Assembly (NCBI GenBank): GCA_038496675.1
Contig: CM076662.1
Span: forward strand, 15,994,919 to 16,058,918
DNA: 64,000 nt
Source: Rachycentron canadum
Lineage: Eukaryota > Chordata > Actinopteri > Carangiformes > Rachycentridae
Direction: 5' to 3'
The translations under genes were made by a program, and so were the position numbers. The notes below the pieces were generated by a model. The model ran no database searches and was not told the DNA's origin. It saw only the letters and a program-made list of their open reading frames with translations. Each line of letters begins with the position of its first letter. The stretch's first letter is position 1. Positions 58,083-64,000 of this stretch are shown here, in pieces.

Positions 58083-58456
58083 TACACAAATAAAATATGC
58101 ATTGAAATCACCCCACCAGCTGGAAGGAGAGGATGCTCAGTTTCTGTCAGGGGACGTGCCTCATCTCTTGCGCCCCAGTGGTACAGCAACCTTGGAAGAA
58201 CTTTGTAGCCTTGTTGGCTACTGATAAAGAGGCCCCGATGAGAAAATTGCTATCAGTGCAGATTTACATGATATAAAAATAATTAAGAAAGAAGGTAGGC
58301 TTAAGGGCAAGTGGTTATAAATGGCAGAGTGTGAGACTGGTTTTGGCAAATAAGCGTTCTACTGTGCATGTGCGGCCCTCGAAAAGAAGGTTGATGTCAT
58401 CGGGTTGTCTTGTAACCATGCAGCTTGAAGACACTCAGACACCAAGTAACACGTGC

Positions 58457-58481
58457 GTGTGTGTGTGTGTGTGTGTGTGTG
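58457..58481. repeat. (GT)12 microsatellite
   Basis: A perfect GT run about 40 bp beyond the prkci stop codon. Confidence 0.95.
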
Positions 58482-58518
58482 GCCGGTGATGTGTATGGGC
58501 ACAGACGTCACATCCCTC

Positions 58519-58606
58519 TCACACGCACTCCTCCGCGGACATCAGGAGTGGATTGATGTACTCAAACCCTTCAAACTCAGACTGGTCGATCTTCTTGACA
58601 ACATCA
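58519..58606 (-). CDS. prkci: prkci last coding exon
   Basis: Encodes [20 protein letters not shown] and LMSAEECV followed by TGA (58521-58519). The intron before it is only 89 nt. Confidence 0.97.
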
Positions 58607-59647
58607 CTGCAACAAACAAAGAGACGTGTGAAATTTAAAGCGTTGTATTAAATCATAAAATGGTGAAAAAGGAAGCAGATAAAACGGGAACCCACTCGTC
58701 ATCAGGTGTGAGTTGGATGGGCTCGTTGGTGAACTGGGCATCAAAGTTGTCCAGCCCGAATTCCCCTGAGATGTTGGGCTTGAATGGAGGGACCACCTGC
58801 TTCTGCTCCAGCTGAAACAACACAGGCATCAGGTGGGAACATTAAAAAGATATAAAGAGTACAAAGACTAATACTCAGCTACGACTATTCAAAATTAATC
58901 TGGAAGTACTTTTATAGTGCTGAACTGTATTAATTTCATTATTTTACTATATTTGCGTGCCATTTGCAAAACAGAGGTATCACTCATTTTGGCTGTTTTA
59001 AAAAACAAAAGCCGCAATGATTTGTCAATTAAATAGTCAATTATTTTGATAACTGATTCATTCTTTCCCTCATTAGTAAACATTTTCTGTGACCAGCTTC
59101 CCAAAAGTGAAGATTTGCTGCTTTTCTTGGTCATATAGTGCCGTCAATGACATCTGTTTGGATTTAACAAACTAACCAATCTGAATTTGAAGGTCAGACG
59201 AAACGATTAAATTAGAAGATAATCACGAGATTAAGTAATTATTTTATTTGCAGTCTGAGATTAATAGTCTGGTCTGGAGACATTTATTTAAATTCTATCC
59301 CTTGTTAGTTTGGTATTTTGTTTCCTTTTGTTTTATTTGTGCAAAAGGATGAAAAATAAAGATTTCACAGACATTACAAAAACAGATAGTGATACAATAT
59401 AGAATATATACACAAGCAACATAAGAAAACAGGCCTGACAGAAAAAGACAAGGAAAAGTAAATAAAGCAACAATAATATATGTAAATGTATCAAGTTCCC
59501 ATAAATAAACACTTCAGTGACCAAAACCTTCTTAGACTGAAACCTTCATCAGGAGACTGTCCTTCTACTCCATTCCTCACACTCTAGCAAGCCAAAAACT
59601 GCTACCCCTGCAGGTCAACAGGTGAACTGCATGGCAAACTTTAAGGC

Positions 59648-59696
<49 letters not shown>

Positions 59697-62600
59697 TGTG
59701 TGTACATGTGTTGGGAGAGGGTGAGAGGTAGTGGGTGGGGGAGGTGTAAGATGATCCCCCCAGACACTCTGACCGACTGCTGGGTCTCTGCTCCAGACCA
59801 AACAGGGAGAAAGAGGTCAAGCTGCCCTGTCTGTCTGAAGGTCTGTCTGTCCGTCTGTCTGTCTGTCATGTTATCCACCAGTGCATGTGTGTCTTTCCAT
59901 TTGTTAAGGTCACGTCTGTCTGCCTCTAGAGTTGAAGTGTGCAAGAGCTGCAGAGTTTCATAAGTACACTTCCTGTTCTCTACAAACATCTCGTGATCTG
60001 AATCAGTTCAACTGAATTTATAGACATTTTTTAGCACTTAAGGTATAATATGTTTTCCGCAGCTACCTGCACAGCTGGTTTGTCATAGAATCTGTATTTA
60101 AGTTTTGAGTTTACATATTTCAAATTAGGTCTGAAATGATCAGTGGATTAATCGATTAGTCAATCAACACAGACAGAAAAAAGCCAGAAATTTTCATAAG
60201 TGATTTGATTCACGTTAATCACAAAAGCTAAATATAAGATGGTTCAAGGTTATTAAAATGTGAGTATTTAAGTTTTTTTCATGGGACATTATCACAGATT
60301 GAATATCTTTAGGGTTTGAACTTTTATTCTAATCTCTGAAATTCTAGCAACTTCCAATATGCCTTTTTCTTTTAATATACTAATTTAAACAAAAAACAAC
60401 AGATTAATCAATACTGAAAAAAATATATCTAGACCACCCCCAACTGCCAACAACTACATGAGTTGAAACTTAAGTTTCAGTTGAAGGGGTCATGTGACAG
60501 GAATCTCGTTCATTCTTAAATGATAATGTTACTCATATGTGAAAATGAGAACAGGAAGCTTCATAAATAACCCAGAGTGTCATAAATCCTAGTTTGACTT
60601 TCAGTGGGATAGTCAAGTCGGTTTATAATTATATTGCCATTTGAGGCAAATCACAAAAAGTCTTTATGGGCTTCACCATCTGTGCAGACTTGCTGTGCAA
60701 AAACACCTGGGTGTTTTGGAGATTTTCCTGTTTCCTCCACCAGATTGACACCTGTTATGTTGTTTGACTTCATGATGTAGTTTTTGACAGGACTAACTGT
60801 TGATGATTTCAGTGTCATAACAATAGTTAAAACTAGTTACCAGAAATTTAAATCCACCTCTAGAGATTTATTTTTGACATTCAAGTACGTTGCTCTTCCT
60901 TTTTTTCCTTCTTCGTAGTTTGCCTTCCAACTTTAATTTCACGTTTCCCTGGGGGATCTTTAATTGTACACTGATGAGCCAAAACATTAAAACTGACATG
61001 GACACAATAAACCCCACACACAGTAGGATTTAAAACACTGTGTTGTGACACAGTCATTAAAATCTTCAGTGGCCCTTCTGTCAGACCAAACGGGATAGCC
61101 TGCATTGCATGTTTCTTCCTTGTTGGACCACTGTTGGTAGTTACTCACCACAGCTGTCCAGGAGCACCCGTTTCAGAGACAAAAACCACAGCTTCAGAAA
61201 AAGTAACAATGACCTCTGAGATCACTGGAATTTGACTGAAGCTAGGTCTGGTTCAGTGTTTCACTTCCCAAAGAACTTAATTCCATAAATAATTCCTTGA
61301 CAATGAAGCTGAAATTAGATTTCCTTCTGAACACCAATTGTTGTGAGATATAAAAATAATAAATGTAAATCCAGAATTCAACATTTCATCTCAGTATGCT
61401 TTTCTGTCTTGTTGACTATCAGCCAGTAGTTTCCACTCCATTCCTTTCCATCTTTGGCTTCCTGTTAGTCAGCCTATCTGCTGTTGTCAGTCTTCTTCCT
61501 GGCATGTTTTTTGCTTCTGTCTGTCTGCTTTGCACAAGGACCTGAGTCTCATCTCATTGCTAATAATCTTCAGCTTTGACAGAGCTTCTATGCCTGCAGG
61601 GCAGAAGAGAGAGGGTGACCCCACGCACTTAGATTTGACCTTCTGCTGTCTAGTAGCATCTTTCTGTTTTTCTGTCTCTGCAGGGTCGATATATGGATTG
61701 ATTTTGACCTATACGGCAGCTGGCATGCACCAGTACTGATTTCCTTCATTAGAAAATATGATGAAAATACTAATTAAGGCAACATATGAGGGGATTCACA
61801 AAAATGAAAAGGTGGAGAGAGAGAATTAATGTGAATGACTCACAAGGTCCCAGTCGACGTTGCGGAAGAATGGATGGCCCATGATGTCTGCAAAGCCTGT
61901 CTGAGGGTGGCAGCCTAGACGCTCCTTGGGATCCTGTGGGAAAGAGGGTGAGAGGAGGTTGAGAGACAGTAGACATGATAGTGATGGAGACAGACAACAA
62001 GTCAGACAATGGGAAAGAAAAGGTTGAGAAAGGCGGGAATTTGCAAGAACGGTGGAATAGAAGAGTGGAAAAGTTTTAAAAATGTATTAAGGATAGGTGA
62101 AAAGGAGCGAGAGCCACATTGAGGTACAGTGGAATTAGAGAAAAGAGGAATGCAAGACAGTGAGAGGTGGCACTGTTGACTTTAACTGAAGCCATGATAA
62201 TGTCATTGTCAGGGGCCAGCAGGAACCAAAACTGTTAAAGATTGATCCAGTCCCATCTGAATCCTTCTTACCTTGTTGAGAAATCCCTTGAGGACACTGG
62301 CAGCTTTGACTGACAACGAACGCGGGATTCTGATCTGTTTTTCCAATATTACTGCAAGAGGTGAGAGTAAAGGAGAGAGAAGAGGGGTGCAAAAGAAGAA
62401 GAGAGGGTGAGACAGATGGTCCCCTGAGGCCAAAATGACAGAAGACAGCTCTGACCTGGCTTCAGTTATGACTATGAGATCAAATCTGTCTGGTGTCCTC
62501 ATGTTCAACATACATTAAAGAGCCTGTCAATGAAGTGTCAATCGTTTTTGATACAGGTGTCTTGAAATATCACATCATCTGTGATGTGGTACATTTAATT

Positions 62601-62943
62601 CCTATCTAACCAACACTGGCAGGTAGCAATAAGACACATTATTAGACAGTATTTACGACAAAAAAACACATGTATTCACACATTTTCCTGTAACAGATGG
62701 TATGTGCCTGGTACTGAGAGAAGTGGCCCTGAGAAAGGTGTCAATACAAAAGGTGTTACATGCTTCCACAGAGCTGCTTTTACATCCCAATATGGATCGC
62801 AGAAGTCTGTGTTTTACCTTGGAAGAGGTAGTCTTCTGTGTTCTGGTCTGGGTTGTCAGAACTCCCGACGATGTCAAAGGGCGACCGTCCCGCCATCATC
62901 TCGAACATCAACACGCCAAGCGCCCACCAGTCCACACTGAACC
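58519..62943 (-). CDS. prkci: prkci, atypical protein kinase C iota, C-terminal five exons (partial)
   Basis: Ser/Thr kinase of the PAR3-PAR6-aPKC complex at the apical cortex, setting epithelial polarity. The window holds the last ~166 codons: exons 62943-62818, 62351-62272, 61933-61844, 58811-58696 and 58606-58519, all in phase. [20 protein letters not shown] is kinase subdomain IX, followed by [19 protein letters not shown] and [14 protein letters not shown]. The C-tail has the turn-motif threonine in QLTPDDDD and FEGFEYINP, where Glu replaces the phosphorylatable residue of the hydrophobic motif, as in all aPKCs. The protein ends SAEECV, a PDZ-binding tail. [15 protein letters not shown] and the EECV end match PRKCI rather than PRKCZ (which ends TEESV). 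Regulatory PB1, C1 and N-lobe exons lie past the right edge. The gene is transcribed toward skil, the same tandem order as in human. Confidence 0.96.
58696..58811 (-). CDS. prkci: prkci exon, AGC C-tail with turn motif
   Basis: Encodes [20 protein letters not shown], then [18 protein letters not shown]. It carries the turn-motif Thr. Acceptor TTTCAG|CTG; donor GA|GTGGGT. Confidence 0.96.
58940..59265. repeat. Interspersed repeat, 'ATTAATC' family
   Basis: Contains GCCGCAATGATTTGTCAATT, ATTTTGATAACTGATTC and GTGAAGATTTGCTGCTTTTC. These are hallmark words of an abundant teleost repeat that recurs elsewhere in the window. Confidence 0.65.
59650..59695. repeat. (GT)23 microsatellite
   Basis: A perfect GT run in a prkci intron. 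Confidence 0.97.
59841..59868. repeat. (GTCT)n microsatellite
   Basis: Seven GTCT-like units, one with a single base change, in a prkci intron. Confidence 0.92.
60125..60445. repeat. Interspersed repeat, 'ATTAATC' family
   Basis: Starts GTCTGAAATGATCAGTGGAT and TAATCGATTAGTCAATC, with TTATCACAGATTGAATATC further right. Same family as 58940-59265. Confidence 0.6.
60965..61215. repeat. Interspersed repeat, 'GATGAGCCAAAACATTAAAA' family
   Basis: Starts ACTGATGAGCCAAAACATTA and continues with GTGGCCCTTCTGTCAGACCA and TTGGACCACTGTTGGTAGTT. I recognise these words from a widespread teleost repeat. The copy is decayed and has no open frame. The class is not assigned. Confidence 0.6.
61844..61933 (-). 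CDS. prkci: prkci exon, DPKERLG block
   Basis: Encodes [20 protein letters not shown] and [10 protein letters not shown], exactly 30 codons in phase 0. Acceptor CCCACAG; donor CTT|GTGAGT. Confidence 0.97.
61934..62271 (-). other. prkci intron (338 nt)
   Basis: A short intron with GA-rich patches. Nothing else is seen. Confidence 0.9.
62272..62351 (-). CDS. prkci: prkci exon, end of kinase C-lobe
   Basis: Encodes [20 protein letters not shown] and LKGFLNK. Acceptor TTGCAG|TA; donor AAG|GTAAGA. Confidence 0.97.
62352..62817 (-). other. prkci intron (466 nt)
   Basis: A short intron without other features. Confidence 0.9.
62818..62943 (-). CDS. prkci: prkci exon, kinase subdomain IX
   Basis: Begins GG after acceptor TTCAG and encodes [20 protein letters not shown], then [20 protein letters not shown]. 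Donor CAAG|GTAAAA. It is the most 5' exon in the window. Confidence 0.97.
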
Positions 62944-64000
62944 CTGAAGACAACAAATACAAATTATTAAATATTATTTTAATTTATGACAAAACAGCAA
63001 CACCTATAGACAAAGGATGTTCAAAACAGCAGGATGAATGGCAGTGCGTTCAAAATTGCCATTTAATCTCTATACAGAGGGCAGCAATACAGCAGCTTTC
63101 AGGGGCAGCTTCATTAATGTAATAGCAAACAAGGATTTCCCAAATAATTTCTTTTGTGATGGTTTCAGGCATGTAAGGGAGGTGGAGAGGGCTGATGCTC
63201 TTCAAGAGATTAAAAAACACAAAGTTAGCTAGTTTCTAATCAAATATTATAGTGGATCAAACAGGAATATTGATCATGCCGATAGACTGAAGCAGTTCAG
63301 CCAACATTTATTTTATCACTCACTCCTGTTTTTTTCTATTGTGAAGAGTTAAAATGTTTTTAGGAAATGTTTTTGCTCACATTAAAAAAAAAAAAAAAAG
63401 AGTTAACATGCAAAAACACTGATGTGAACCTTGAACAGTGGAACTTGTTGCTATGATACCACTTTTGGTAACCAGGGAGCTCTTTTTTTTTCTATTTTTA
63501 TTGTATTGTGTTTATAGATGCATCTGAGTGCAGCACTCAGTTATGATGTAGAAACTGATATTTCACTGAACAATTGTAACTACAGCATTGTCCTTAACAG
63601 CTGGAAGATATTAAACTGTGACCCATCCACATTAGTCATCTAAACACCCATTAGTTCAATTAATATAGTCTCTATAAGGAGTAAAGATAAAAGTAGTTCA
63701 TTCACAGGTCACAATTGCTTCAATTACTATTTTATTTCATTTTGTAATATATTTGTTCATTTCTTACTTTTATTTATTTATTTTGCTTCTCTGCTCATCT
63801 ATAGCCTCTTTTTCTCATTTTTATTGCTTTTTGTTTGTTTTCTCATTTCTTCCATTTTCTTTTTATAGTATGTACATTTATTTGAATAAGACGTTTAAAA
63901 TAGTTTAGATAACACACATGCTTCACTACTGTACACATCCATAATGTAACAGCATCTCAGATATTTCTGTATCACAGTAAATCATCAGATAGTGTTTCTG
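62944..64000 (-). other. prkci intron running off the right edge
   Basis: AT-rich, with no exon-like sequence. The next upstream prkci exon (activation segment) must lie beyond the window. Confidence 0.8.

Larger units (their letters stand above)
56766..58518 (-). other. prkci: prkci 3' UTR (approximate)
   Basis: AT-rich sequence after the prkci stop. A minus-strand AATAAA (complement of 56766-56771) is a candidate end. The stretch contains a (TA)n tract at 58044-58082 and a (GT)n tract at 58457-58481, and no coding sequence. Confidence 0.4.
58812..61843 (-). other. prkci intron (3.0 kb)
   Basis: Holds three decayed interspersed-repeat fragments, a (GT)n array at 59650-59695 and a GTCT tract at 59841-59868. 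No exon-like sequence was recognised. Confidence 0.8.

Noticed and set aside
46875..64000. SKI and PRKCZ as identities for the two right-hand genes
   Set aside because: The diagnostic blocks (STELT, FNAPSCGLITLTDAQRLC and PDKRTCHWGF for Sno[20 protein letters not shown] and the EECV end for PRKCI) fit SKIL and PRKCI better than SKI and PRKCZ.
1..64000. A phc3 gene expected between gpr160 and prkci from human gene order
   Set aside because: No Polyhomeotic-type zinc finger or SAM domain exon was seen anywhere in the window.
1..64000. CRISPR arrays, tRNA or rRNA genes, intact transposases or viral genes
   Set aside because: None were found. The only tandem arrays are microsatellites and one 14-bp repeat, and the interspersed repeats are short and decayed.

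Overview
This is a stretch of a teleost fish nuclear genome, most likely a spiny-rayed (percomorph) fish. The genes are split by GT-AG introns. The non-coding DNA is AT-rich, full of (CA/GT)n and (GA)n microsatellites, and carries several short interspersed-repeat fragments of types I associate with percomorph genomes. There are no bacterial operons, CRISPR arrays, rRNA genes or intact transposons. Four protein-coding genes can be supported, and I rebuilt their exons by hand from splice sites, reading phase and recalled vertebrate homologues.

Layout from left to right: (1) nadk, NAD kinase, minus strand, coding 1654-10675 in 11 exons; the reconstructed frame is exactly 494 codons plus stop. 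Its 5' untranslated exon and promoter probably lie in the GC-rich patch near 11.9-12.2 kb. (2) gpr160, an orphan class A-like GPCR, plus strand, one coding exon at 14745-15671, starting head-to-head with nadk. (3) skil (SnoN), minus strand, coding 21283-48092 in 7 exons, 766 codons plus stop. It has a 17.4 kb second intron, a long 3' UTR facing gpr160 tail-to-tail, and a predicted non-coding first exon and CpG-rich promoter at about 50.4-51.0 kb. (4) prkci (atypical protein kinase C iota), minus strand, the last five coding exons only (58519-62943); the rest lies beyond the right edge.

Functionally, skil encodes a SMAD co-repressor and negative-feedback regulator of TGF-beta/Nodal signalling, prkci the kinase of the PAR polarity complex, gpr160 an orphan receptor, and nadk the cytosolic enzyme that makes NADP+ from NAD+. 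From memory, gpr160-prkci-skil matches the human 3q26.2 neighbourhood, while human NADK sits in 1p36.33 near the paralogues PRKCZ and SKI. The window may therefore preserve an arrangement older than the split of those two paralogous regions.

I did not find an undescribed biological system. The best leads are modest: a (GA)17 microsatellite that serves as the polypyrimidine tract of the last nadk intron, an apparently extra phase-0/0 skil exon, a palindromic SMAD-type site next to long CA arrays in skil intron 2, and an isolated hairpin in the skil-prkci intergenic region.
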